Part shown: one piece after another, positions 21,601 through 30,544 of the stretch | Numbering within the stretch: the first letter of the stretch is position 1 | Layout: every line of letters begins with the position of its first letter | Assembly (NCBI GenBank): GCA_022592445.1 | Contig: JABYQR010000075.1 | Coordinates: forward strand, 84,151-148,150 | Origin: Cytidiella melzeri | Taxonomy: Eukaryota > Basidiomycota > Agaricomycetes > Polyporales > Irpicaceae | Reading direction: 5' to 3' | DNA length: 64,000 nucleotides | The notes under the pieces: generated by a model | Seen by the model: only the letters and a program-made list of their open reading frames with translations | Databases searched by the model: none | What the model was told of the DNA's origin: nothing | Position numbers and translations under genes: made by a program

Positions 21601-22330
21601 GAGCGTCTGGTTTGAGATCAATCGAATGGTCCCAGGGCTGATGCTGGGGTAGCCGGTTAGACTCTTCCTCAGAGAAGACTTTAGCGTGTCTGTGATATTC
21701 TGATGGAACGATGTCTTCGAAGGAGCGTTGAGCTTTAGCTTCGTTTGCTTCGGCCGCAAGCTTAGTGGAGTAGGTGAAGCCGGCCATACACCAGACTTCG
21801 TCAGTGGTGTCTTGGATGATACCGGCTTTGACCCACTGCCTACGTTCTTTGCGATTACCGTCAACCTTCTGGAAAGGTTCATTAGGAGATTCTTCCGAGC
21901 CGCTCGGAATTGTCATTTCTCCTTTTTCCCAGTTAACGGTAGGGTTTACGCGCTTGAGCCATGGTAGCCCAAGAATGACGTCTTCTGGACCTAAGTCCGT
22001 GACAAGAAACTCTGCCTTTTCCGTGTGATCTCCGACTGTGAGTGTAAGGCGAACGAAGTGCGTTAATCCGCCAGCTTTATTCTTAGTTCCGTCAATGTTA
22101 TGCAATGAAATAACCCTTTCGAGCGGGTGCTGAATAATCTTGTGCTTCTTGACGAACTGGTGACTGATGAATAAAGCCGTAGCTCCTGAATCGATCATAG
22201 CAGGAACGCGAATGCTTCTATTCAGACCTTTAACTAGTACATGTACACGGAAATGAGATGACAACCGATCTAGCGACGATATAGTACATGAGGAGATAGT
22301 AGACGAGGGGCAGGGATAGACTTTGTACAC
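18620..22330 (-). CDS. Gypsy pol: protease, RT, RNase H, integrase, chromodomain (1236 aa)
   Basis: Long intact frame. The aspartic protease motif is MIDSGATALF (about residue 47). Reverse transcriptase shows FTKFDVRWGYHNVRI, FFGLTNSPATFQ and VYLDDILIWS. RNase H shows LEVDASGYATGG and EIWTDHANLQYW. Integrase has an HHCC zinc domain (CHDTPAAGHPGKHGT ... CDCCQRYK) and the acidic triad in VGVDLITQLP, VFSDRGPQFA and GNGKVERKNQ. A GPY/F-type module (GPYKIIERIG) and a C-terminal chromodomain (EKVLDSRLHGRWKKLQFLVK, WEGYSDGHNSWEP) follow. Chromodomain integrases direct insertion to modified histone tails. Comparison with the second copy suggests one C is missing near 22315, which takes pol out of the -1 frame that leaves gag. 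Confidence 0.95.
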   Translation of the reverse strand: MYKVYPCPSSTISSCTISSLDRLSSHFRVHVLVKGLNRSIRVPAMIDSGATALFISHQFVKKHKIIQHPLERVISLHNIDGTKNKAGGLTHFVRLTLTVGDHTEKAEFLVTDLGPEDVILGLPWLKRVNPTVNWEKGEMTIPSGSEESPNEPFQKVDGNRKERRQWVKAGIIQDTTDEVWCMAGFTYSTKLAAEANEAKAQRSFEDIVPSEYHRHAKVFSEEESNRLPQHQPWDHSIDLKPDAPETIKSKVYPMPLNEQAELDKFIQENLAKGYITPSKSPMASPVFFIKKKDNKLRLIQDYRKLNDITVKNRYPLPLATDIINKLKGAKIFTKFDVRWGYHNVRIKEGDEYKAAFVTNRGLFEPKVMFFGLTNSPATFQALMDNIFADLVAEGKVAVYLDDILIWSNNLTEHRKVVHEVLERLQQHDLYLRPEKCEFEKSEIEYLGLIIRAGEVAMDPVKVQAVSTWPTPKNLKEVRGFIGFANFYRRFIQDFSKHARPLHDLTKKDVPFVWGPAQETAFTLLKKAFTTKPILAVWDPELPTRLEVDASGYATGGIISQKSKEDGFYHPIAYRSASMTEAERNYEIFDREMLAITEALKDWRHYLEGLKEPFEIWTDHANLQYWKTAQHLTRRQARWSLLLADFDFVLVHKPGSTMIHADPLSRLHSHAVTDEEDNKDQVVLKPEHFRILATSALATASPLESKIRECTEQEAEVAQALATLRKKGPRKLVGGLLEWEESDGLIYYKGKLYIPNNKELRYEIVKSCHDTPAAGHPGKHGTIELVSRHYWWPKMNAFIETYVLGCDCCQRYKSAPHPKAVLQPQETPAGPWEHVGVDLITQLPPSKGFDSIAVYVDHYSDQTHIIPTTTKVNAEGIADLHYKEVFRLHGIPKKVFSDRGPQFAARFMRALYHRLGIETGFTTAYHPQGNGKVERKNQDIEQYLRLFCQQRQDDWVDHLPAAEFALNSRVHAGNSQTPFEVIYGYRPDFTIPVGKRSNIPSLDERLDNMARVRKETEAALRLSKEKMKQLYESEKRSPRVFQVGDMVWLNAKNVQIHQATPKLGPRQLGPYKIIERIGDLDYKLDLPSYLRIHPVFHINRLSPWHDNGKDVPPPPDPIVIEGEEQYVVEKVLDSRLHGRWKKLQFLVKWEGYSDGHNSWEPVENLENSQEAIDDFYKANPGAPRVIKASLFADLRSHFREFNTQTDPAFLRTIYPSTYDLSWDEGKHIGLDISRTSH

Positions 22331-22426
22331 GAAGATGACGAGGCAGAAGACGAGAGGAATGAGGACGGGGTATCAGAGGGACTCGCAGCTGCGGCTGTGT
22401 CACGAGTCCTTTTCAAAAAACCGCGT

Positions 22427-23667
22427 TGATTTTGGCCGCCATTTCGTCCATTTGCTTCTTCTGAAGCTCCAACATGTCCTTGAGGGCAGCAATTTTAGCA
22501 TCCTTGTCGTCGGACGCGTCTTGCTTTGTTGTGGCGGTAGTCGACGAGATGACGAGGTGGCCGCAACTTTCTGTCCTTTAGGAACGCCTTGAAGCCTTTT
22601 CAGGCAGACGGATCCCCAGTGACCGGTACCTCCGCAGTGGTTGCAAACCGGGTCCTCTGGGTGCTTAGAGTCCCTTTTCTTGTGGCTCTCAGAACCACAA
22701 ACCGAGCAGCGCTTGCTCATCTCCTTCTTCCATTTCTGGAAGATCTCCTGTTTGCCTAGCCCCGCAAAGAGCGCATCAAACGAGGCGGAGAAACGAGAGG
22801 CGTCGATCTCCATCGCATTGGGATCACGGAACGCTTGCTGGTGGGACTTGCCATGTCCCGAGGAACTGTCCACCATGACCTTCCCTGTGCTGTTGCGTAG
22901 ATCCGCTAGTTGAGCGTCTACTGCCTTGCACTGGTCCTTCAGTGCATCGTAAGTCGTGGCGCGGGTCTGGAAGTAGGAACGCGCTGAAGGTATTCCGTAC
23001 TCAAGCTTGACTTGAGACGGTCGAAAAGGTCCTGCTGGCTCCAGCCAGTGCGAGGGGCCCAGGTCTCGAACTCCGAGATGTGGGCGGCGAATGTTTTGTT
23101 ACCCTGCTTCATGCCGGTAACCTTAGTTTTGGCTTCCATGACTGCGTCAATGGGCTCAAATTTTGCTTTAAAGGCTTCGATAAAAATGTCCCAGTTGTTA
23201 CCGAAAGCTGGTTTGCTGTTTGCTAGCTCCTCAATATGAGGGCGAGCCCAGTCGGCGGCGTCGTCTTGCATGAACGACAGAGCACTGGTGATGAGCTTGT
23301 GAGGATCAAAGATCCTCGCGCCGTTGTTGTCCACCCGGACCTGGCCTTGCGCGTCTTGCTGGAAGAACGCTTTTCCTTGATTTTGCGCCCATACTATGAA
23401 CGCGTGGCGGAAGAGCCGGGCTTCCGACGATGTTTTCCCCTTGAAGGAGACTGGTTTCTCAACGATGCTTCTTTCCCGAGAAGCGTGGGTAGCAGCGGCA
23501 ACCGCTGGTGTCTGTGCAGCTGCAAGTGCAGCCACCTGATTGGTCAGGTCTACCATCCTTTGTGTCAAGACGCCCAATATATTCAGGACGTCTTGCTGGC
23601 TTAGATTGGTGACTGGGGCAGTTGGGGCCGCAGGGGCAGCAGGGGCAGCGGGCTGGTTGGGATCCAT
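22427..23667 (-). pseudogene. Gypsy gag with CCHC zinc knuckles, two frameshifts
   Basis: ATG at 23665-23667 gives MDPNQPAAPAAPAAP. The capsid-like part contains TSSEARLFRHAFIVWAQNQG and FGNNWDIFIEAFKAKFEPID, typical of Ty3/gypsy retrotransposon gag. Near 22975 the frame shifts by one base to YFQTRATTYDALKDQCKAVD, then two Cys motifs (CSVCGSESHKKRDS; CNHCGGTGHWGSVC). A second single-base loss near 22550 is shown by alignment with the copy at 55.6 kb. The gag ends INAVF then TGA. The T-run GGTTTTTTGA at this end would allow a -1 slip into pol. Confidence 0.85.
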
Positions 23668-23708
23668 GTCGAAGAAACGTATGCAATTGTTACAAAACTG
23701 TGGACTAT

Positions 23709-24437
23709 CTAGATCCACTCGAAGTAGCTATCGTTATTGACTACGTTAAGTTGCGCAAGAACTTTGTTGTAGTTTTTACGGAGCTGCTTAAAAGAAACTT
23801 TTCCTATTGCTTTGCACCCCCAGTCTAAGAGTTGCCACTCACGGTCGGCGGTGACTGGTGCGAGGTCGTCAAGTCGGTTGAGGAAGCGGTTGACTTTGTT
23901 GACGAGGTGGAGCAGGGCGCGACGGTGGTCGGGGTCTGCGCGGTTAAGGAGTTCTTCGAGCTCAGTAAGAGCTTGTAGTCGAGTGCGGACAGCTGTGAGT
24001 TTTGGCTTGAAGATGCCGACGAGATCTACCGGCGTCAACTTTTTAAAGTCGATGAGTACCGGTTTGGGTGCTGCGGGGGCGGGAGTGGGCGGAGGAAGTT
24101 TGGCGAGCCGCTCCGAGAGAGTTGGCTTGTGGGTTCGCTGCTCAGCTAGAGTGCGAGCACGTTCTTCAGCGACGCGTTCTCCGTATGCTCTGGCAGAAGC
24201 GCGGAGTTGTTGGTTTTCCTCGTAAGAGGGGACGGTGAGGGTGATGCCTTTGACAGGCGGCTTCTTGGACACGTACTTCGCGACGGTGACCAGGTCTTTG
24301 TCAGACCAGCGATGAGGTTGACCGCTCTTACGCTTTTCAGCGAGAGCGTCAAGGAACGATGATGGAAGAGACCTCTTGAGCTGAGGCTCAGTTGTAGAGA
24401 GGTTCTTAGAAAAGCGGGGGCGCGTGTCCTTGGGCAC
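23709..24437 (-). CDS. Extra ORF upstream of gypsy gag, 242 aa
   Basis: Intact frame, first in the element after the leader, starting MPKDTRPRFSKNLSTTEPQL and ending 42 bases before the gag ATG. It is Lys/Arg-rich with a predicted coiled-coil (EENQQLRASARAYGERVAEE), a Pro-rich linker and a helical C-terminus (LRKNYNKVLAQLNVVN). No enzyme motif seen. Tf1/sushi-like chromoviruses normally open with gag. This could be an accessory protein or a structural protein preceding gag. It is the only part of the gag side free of frameshifts. Confidence 0.65.
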   Translation of the reverse strand: MPKDTRPRFSKNLSTTEPQLKRSLPSSFLDALAEKRKSGQPHRWSDKDLVTVAKYVSKKPPVKGITLTVPSYEENQQLRASARAYGERVAEERARTLAEQRTHKPTLSERLAKLPPPTPAPAAPKPVLIDFKKLTPVDLVGIFKPKLTAVRTRLQALTELEELLNRADPDHRRALLHLVNKVNRFLNRLDDLAPVTADREWQLLDWGCKAIGKVSFKQLRKNYNKVLAQLNVVNNDSYFEWI

Positions 24438-24570
24438 TAGACAACGTGCAGGGGGTAGAAACGGACGACGTAAGTGTAGCTCAACGGTATGAGAAGACCG
24501 GAGACGTACTCGTCAAACAGGAATAAACTTTTTAAAACGGTGGGAATGGGGACCCAGGGTTTACACAACG

Positions 24571-24582
24571 ATCTCGACCTAA
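24571..24582 (-). other. Gypsy primer binding site, self-priming type
   Basis: On the minus strand, AGGTCGAGAT follows the LTR after two bases. It is perfectly complementary over 10 nt to ATCTCGACCT inside the same LTR (plus coordinates 24787-24796), where the transcript is expected to start. Tf1 and sushi-like chromoviruses prime reverse transcription by folding their own RNA 5' end onto the primer site in this way. Confidence 0.65.
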
Positions 24583-25339
24583 TGACACGGAGACAGGGCT
24601 CGACGTGACAAACAGGGACACGATGTGGATGACGACGAGGAGGTGGTGGCAGGCGTGAAGCACAATGCGTTCACCAGCTATCAAACTTATTCAGAAATCT
24701 AGCCCAGTAAAGACCAAGTTAGTATTGGGTACTACCAGCTATGTAGTACAGAGGGGGTTTGCTTACCTAGCCCAGTAAAGACCAAGAGGTCGAGATGGGG
24801 GCTAGGAGCGTACATGTAGCAGTATATATAGACTTCAGGGACCTGCGCACAGACCATGTTGAGGGCAGGCTTTGCAAGAAGCCGTGTGAACGAAGAACAA
24901 AAGAACTACCTAAAGGAGAACAATAGCTATTGTCTAGACCTTGCCAAGAACTCTACTCGTGAGAGAATCTATCTAAAAGGAGACCAACTATTGTATTCCA
25001 TTCCCACACCTGTGAGAACATCCTTCCATAAAGAGAACAATAGGGAAAGAACAATAAGGAGCCCATGTGAACGGTATCTATGACGTCAAACCCTAGCTAT
25101 GGGCTGAGCCATGTGGTTGTAGCCATGTGGTCTTACTTAAGCTAAGTCACATGCCAGTGTGACGTAGTAGCAAGTAATGTGACCGTGTGGAGCGTCTAAG
25201 CCACGTGATACGGGCGCTTAATAGACGTGCAAAGGAGTTTATGCAGAGAGAATTGAAACTAGGTTGTAGCCCGGAGTTTTACAGATAAAAACAAGAGGTA
25301 AATTGCGAAAATTAAGGGCTAGTCAGGCCATCCATGACA
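24583..25339 (-). repeat. Gypsy LTR, upstream (5') copy for the minus-strand element
   Basis: 757 bp, apparently identical to 17698-18454. Followed by the target duplication TGTAC at 25340-25344. Confidence 0.93.
24823..24830 (-). promoter_or_regulatory. TATA box in the gypsy 5' LTR
   Basis: TATATATA (palindromic) on the minus strand, about 27-34 bases upstream of the predicted RNA start at 24796. Confidence 0.55.
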
Positions 25340-27955
25340 TGTACTAGTAAGATAGACGTGTCACGTCAGACTCCTGGCATTGGCGATGCCGGCCTTCAAG
25401 CTATCATTGATACCGTGGTTGACTTGGGAAAGCAGCTGCGAAAGCCACAAGATGGAGAGCAGAAATTGTCAGAAGCTGAGCTGACCGCACGACTTGAGGC
25501 TGAGTTTGAGAGACTGTTGAATGGCCACTCTCTCGACGATCATATCAATCTGCTACTCGGAATGCCAGGTACGTGATTATGATACCCACCGACCAATACC
25601 GATTTCCATACGTTCATTCTTTTCTCTCAAGGCGTGAACATTCACCTGGATACACCGACGGAAATTCTACATACCATCCTGCTCGGTATTGTCAAGTATT
25701 TCTGGGGTCAGACAGTCTTCATTCTCGAAAAATCCAAGCTGCTCTCGGTGCTACAAAGTCGGATGGAGTCTATCTCACAGAATGGCTTGAACTTGCCGTC
25801 GTTCAGCCCAGATTACATGTGCAGGTACCGCGGAAGCTTGATCGGCAAACATTTCAAAAGTCTTGCACAGGTAATGCCATTCCTCATATACGATCTAGTA
25901 CCCCAGATTGTTGTTGATGGATGGAATGTTATTGGCGAGCTCGTGGTCTTACTATGGCACACGACAATAGAAGATCGCGAGAAATACTTGGTAAGTGCGA
26001 TGCATGTTCGTCACAAGTATCATCATTGACGTGTATTGGTAGGCACAACTATCAAGAACCATTGACGACGTTCTCAATGTTACTGCAAGATGCGCACCCA
26101 GTATTCTGATTCTCAAGCCGAAGTTCCACTTTTTGGTACATCTTCCCATGTACATTCGCCGGTTTGGACCAGCCATTTTATTCTCAACAGAGCGCTACGA
26201 GAGTTTCAATCACATCTTCCGTCTTTCATCCGTACTCAGCAATCGCCAGGCACCCAGCCGAGATTCATGTAACACCTTCGCGGCGCAAGATATAGTCAAG
26301 CATATCGCACTTGGTGGTTATTGGTTCGACTCGACAACAAGAGTGTGGGTTCGCGCAAGTGTGGGTGTGCTAGACTATATGGAGGAGCATCCAGAGCTGA
26401 AGAAATATCTTGGAGTGCACCAAGAGAAGGCGAGAGATAACGGTACGTGTGTAAAGGACAGTTCATGATCAAACACGCACATTCATTCATGCCACATCGT
26501 TTAGAGTCAATCTCTTTCATTAAGCCGGGAAAAAATCAGAACGCACGAGCTGTTGATTGGAAGCTCACCCAATGCGCATCAGCACTCAACTCTTCGCTAC
26601 TCCCAATCCAACCCTCAACGTATTTTCAGGTAGCATCCGCAGTACTGAAGAAAGGTGATACGGTGAAGATTGGAAGTGACGTTATCATCCAATCCGACGG
26701 CTTAAGTCAAGTACAGATTTTGCTCTGATTTAGCTGCGTTACAATTACTGATTCCCTTCGTTTCTCTCAGGTTGCACGCGTTTTAGAGATGCTATCGCCA
26801 AGTGAAGATGTCACGAAAGTTTTGCACGTCGCTGTGCAAACTTTTGTTGTTGAAGCAGAGCGGCAAACGCAAACACGGCTTCCGCGACTCACACTTATGA
26901 CCACATCAATAGTTGTGCCTTTCAACGTACGTCACATCATTCTTCTATTACTATTGATGATGTACTGAACACAATGGTAGAAACTAATCTGCCTCGTTAA
27001 TGTTCAGCACGACTGTGCAAACGCACAGTGCACCGGCACTTTCCTCCGATCAACGCAACAGGAGCGTTGCAACACTGGGAGAAAAACTGTTCAAGTAGGA
27101 GTGCACAGTAAACAACCTTTATTTCTTCTCAACACACGCTCTGTGCACAACTATCAATATATAGCTGATGTTTTACCAGCCGCCCTAAAGGAAATGGGCC
27201 GTGTGGTACCAGAACCTGACATCCTCAAAACGCGTACTGAAGCGGTGGATCACATGCGAAGAAAAAAGACAAATGCTACTTCTGGTACGTCTAGCTCTTT
27301 AACTCACCCGGTGATTGAAGACTCACCGTGACATTCATTAGCTCCTTCTCAGCCGCCACCACCTATCATTAATCAGCAGCATCCTTCTACACCTTGAGGC
27401 TCACCACATCGCGTAGCCGCTACTGCGCATGATGTGCCGCAAAGTGATCTTGAACATGCTGCAACTGAGAATATTTATCCAGTGATGCCTTTCGAGCACG
27501 CAAAGAAGAAACCGAAGAATACTAAACGAAAAGCAGCTAGCAGGACGGGAAAAGCACCGGTGGCCGCATCCGTGCCATACCGCCAAGCAGAGGTACTTTT
27601 ATTATTGGGATCACCTCGTGCTGTACAACGCTAACTTATTGTTACCTGGTGCAGTCGGTAGCTACTCAGCTCAGCGCAAGTACAGAAACAGCGCGACGTT
27701 TGGACACTATTACAACAGGTGGAACTCAGACACATCAATCTACTCATGCCACGCCTTCGCTTGCACATGTAGAGTAATATAATTGTGTGCTATCTACGCT
27801 ACATACCATACAATTCATGTGTGAAAACATGAGCCTCGTTTTTACAATGTTGTCGGCTGTGAGCTAAGGTGCGCAAACAAAACCAAATATTGACCTTCGA
27901 CAAATTGACCTGCTGTTCACACTTCTCTTCAGGCTGCTTCGACCGCTCTGCTCAG

Positions 27956-29492
27956 ATGAGCTTTCTTGACGCTTTCAGGGAAAGCCTCACTGTCCAGCCA
28001 CCTGCCGCTCCTTCTGAAATACCTCGCACTCCTTCACGCTCCCAGCCTGGCGCAGATACTCCGGATTCCAGCCCACCTGTTGCAGTTTCCAGCGTGACAC
28101 GCCGTCGTCGTCGGGACAGCACGCTCAACGTTGGAGAGTTTTCTCTCGACTCTGAAAGTGAGAGGAAGCATTTGAAATCGCACGCTCGAGACATCTGTCT
28201 GAAGTATGAGCTGGCCAGCACTGCGCTTGATGTGTTTGCTCATGCAAGTTCCTTTCTCTACCTCCTAGCCTAACGAGCACTCACTACATCTACAAACAGC
28301 TCTCACTTCATGAGCTCATTCTCGATATGAAGGGTCATCTTCTATTCATTCAGATGCAGTTGGATGCATCAGTTGTCGAGCATCTCAGAAGCAGTGACTT
28401 TCAGGTAAAGTCTACACTGTGATCCATCCACTTTATAACTGAAGCGTGCTCCTATATCTAGAACGAACTTCAAGAGATGTGCTGTATCTGCATCATGAGC
28501 CCGAATCTGCCAGCGTACGTCACAGACACAATGGGGCACATTGTGGTAAGTCCTTCCGTCAATTCACATAGCTTTGGTAATACCACAGCACGCTGGTGTG
28601 CAGGACCTTGTCAGGCACGATCCCCAGCTCTTTGGACTTGAACGGAGGACTGTCTCTGACTCTGCAAAGATGAAAATCATTCGCACGGCCATCAGTGTTT
28701 GCCTAACACGGATTAGAAGTAATATGAAGATTAAGGTCTGTACCGCTATTCTATACACAGTGCATGCTAATCTTGTTGTATTATAGCTGTATCAGTCGCT
28801 TCCAAATAGCAAGATCAAGGGCAAAACGAGAAAGGCGGCTATCCATATCTTCCAGTTAACGAGGTCGCTTGCTCCGCCGATCATGGATATCGACGCTCGC
28901 CACCACGGGCGTGTTGCGTTTCTAGTAAGCTGTCTCATTATCTGTCTGATTTGGTGTCGTTAACTATACGCCTCACAGCGCCACTGCGCAGTCAGTTTCA
29001 ACGCACTCCAGACAAAGGCAAAAACGGCAGCAGCACCTGCTATTGACCGTGAAGCTACAATGTCAAGCGTAGGCCAGGGTGACTCTGATCCCAACGCTGC
29101 AACGGCTGGACTGGACACTGAGGAGGCCACTGACACGGGGCTGGATCCATCTCTCGAGCTCACTGAGGAGATTGACGAGGAGTCGGACGACCATTCAACA
29201 TTTCTTGAAACAAACTTTTGGAACTTTGTTGATGGCGAACTCGAGAAAACTCGAGAAGTTATCAACAAGGCAGCCGCCAATGACCAGGACGCGCAGAAGC
29301 TCTGGTCCAAGTATGTATGCGCTTCATCTGTTTCATTCTACCCTGACGTTTTTGGCTAGGTTCTTCACGGAATGCCTCCTAGCTGATCTCAAGACGTATC
29401 CCGTGACATCAAAGAGGATGTTCAAGAAGACCACGGTCTCGCAGCCATCTGAACTCCAGAAGTCAGCTGAATGGCTCCTCGTCAGCTGGTAG
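27956..29492 (+). CDS. 408-residue companion protein of the 1311-aa family, intact, function unknown
   Basis: Seven exons: 27956-28243, 28300-28404, 28462-28545, 28589-28735, 28787-28924, 28979-29310 and 29360-29492. They total 409 codons with no internal stop. The first intron uses a GC donor (CATGCAAGT). The N-terminus is Pro/Ser-rich and disordered (PPAAPSEIPRTPSRSQPG), then TRRRRRDSTLNVGEFSL. The helical middle carries CIMSPNLPAYVTDTMGHIV and TAISVCLTRIRSNMKIK, and an acidic stretch follows (ELTEEIDEESDDHS). I associate such MLSPNL-type proteins with an unnamed Agaricomycete family, from memory of similar sequences. The gene starts 178 bp after the stop of the 1311-residue gene on the same strand. 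It may act with it, for example as a DNA-binding or regulatory partner, but nothing in the sequence states a function. Confidence 0.75.
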
Positions 29493-29931
29493 GTTAATGT
29501 TCGACATTGCTCTTGCGTTTATACCCGATAGTGTAGTTGTCATTTGCTCGTTGCTTTGTTCGTGCCCGTGCTGATACCTGAGCCCACGTCATTCAATTGC
29601 TCATCGTTCGTTCTGCTTGCTTTCCGTATACCTCCTTTAGTATTGTGCCCTCGGACCACTGCTTTGACTGCGCTCTTTCTCATACCTCTTCTTGCTTTCC
29701 CATGCTTGCTACCGTCGATATTCTGTCGCTCTTGCTTTGAGCTCACCGCTGCTTTTGTTTCTGCTTACTCCACATCCTAATCTTGTCGCTCATTGCTCTT
29801 GTCGGACTCTCTTTTGGATTACAATGCCATCAGTTGCACTATTCAACGCCAGGACCTGCCAGTACGCCGCTTGCATAAGCATCCAGACACGAACTGATGA
29901 GTACCAATCTGTTACTGAGCTACTGCCCGCC
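29493..29931. other. Pyrimidine-rich spacer, no gene
   Basis: CT-rich DNA after the 408-aa gene. The open frames here are short and low in complexity. Confidence 0.5.
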
Positions 29932-30166
29932 CGATGGCAGGGAATTGTCTACACAATGTTGGAACTTTGGATATCAGCCTGACACTGAACAATCTGACCT
30001 CTGCCCAATGTCGAAAAACTGTCGTTGCGTTGTGACAACGAGGCTAGCCCGATGGCAGGGAGTTGTCTACACAATGTTGGAACTTTGGATATCAGCCTGA
30101 CACTGAACAATCTGACCTCTGCCCAATATCGAAAATCTGTCGTTGCGTTGTGACAACGAGGCTAGG
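29932..30166 (+). repeat. 118-bp direct tandem duplication
   Basis: Two head-to-tail copies, 29932-30049 and 30050-30166, both starting CGATGGCAGGGA and ending ACAACGAGGCTAG, differing at about three positions. No coding potential recognised. The next 380 bases, up to the transposase, hold nothing I can name. Confidence 0.8.
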
Positions 30167-30544
30167 CAGTCATTGGATGAAAATATTGGCCTGACATTCG
30201 ACAGGCCAACCTTGAATAAACATAGCGCGGCAAACGTCGGGATATCACTATATACACATTACCCTGACAACTCAATCGTTTGATATCGTTCTACTACCAG
30301 CGTCGTCTGGGCGTGTACGTACAATTCGCGCGAAAACTGCATTAGGCGCCCACGTGTTGTACTACTACTATTGCACATCATCTCGACTATTCTATGTACA
30401 ACTTGGTCAAGAAATTCCGGCAAAATTAGTACTAGTATAGGACCCCTTTGCCTGCATAAGCTCTGCTGCACAAGTGGGGAGAGACTCATACACTCCCTTG
30501 ATACACCCATTATTCAAAATAGCCCACTCCTCCTGAAATGCCTC

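Larger units (their letters stand above)
17698..25339 (-). mobile_element. Ty3/gypsy chromodomain retrotransposon (chromovirus type), 7642 bp
   Basis: Two 757-bp LTRs (17698-18454 and 24583-25339) look identical along their length. The target duplication TGTAC is perfect (17693-17697 and 25340-25344). Coding is on the minus strand: an extra ORF, gag with CCHC knuckles, then pol in the order protease, reverse transcriptase, RNase H, integrase, chromodomain. It is inserted in codon 647 of the 1311-residue gene. Removing it with one TGTAC restores the codons for SGCTSKIDVS exactly. Identical LTRs mean a very recent event, yet gag and the start of pol carry frameshifts, so this copy was probably mobilised by a competent relative. 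Confidence 0.95.
15316..27777 (+). pseudogene. 1311-residue Agaricomycete transposase-like protein, split by a gypsy element and two stops
   Basis: Sixteen exons: 15316-15373, 15432-16028, 16074-16147, 16196-16429, 16496-16792, 16843-16954, 17012-17282, 17346-17562, 17618-17697 continued at 25345-25568, 25632-25990, 26043-26442, 26505-26710, 26771-26926, 27008-27284, 27342-27592 and 27655-27777. They total 1312 codons. An N-terminal C2H2-like zinc finger has Cys32, Cys35, His53 and His59. A core follows with FMDDVSGN (about residue 491), WNKHIVVYASNG, GDNPMQAEECSHAGL, CNFLCRTCEVGGTK, then DTPTEILHTILLGIVKYFW and RRFGPAILFSTERYESFNHI with VLSNRQAPSRD. These blocks mark a large Agaricomycete family usually left unannotated. 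The spaced acidic motifs suggest a DDE-like nuclease of CACTA/Plavaka type, which is inference. Lesions: gypsy insertion at codon 647, TAG at 17188-17190 (codon 517) and TGA at 27395-27397 (codon 1206). Confidence 0.8.

Noticed and set aside
15316..27777. KDZ (Kyakuja-Dileera-Zisupton) transposase assignment for the 1311-aa protein
   Set aside because: The CxC domains and the YDIACQW-type motif I would expect are absent. The conserved blocks belong to another family.
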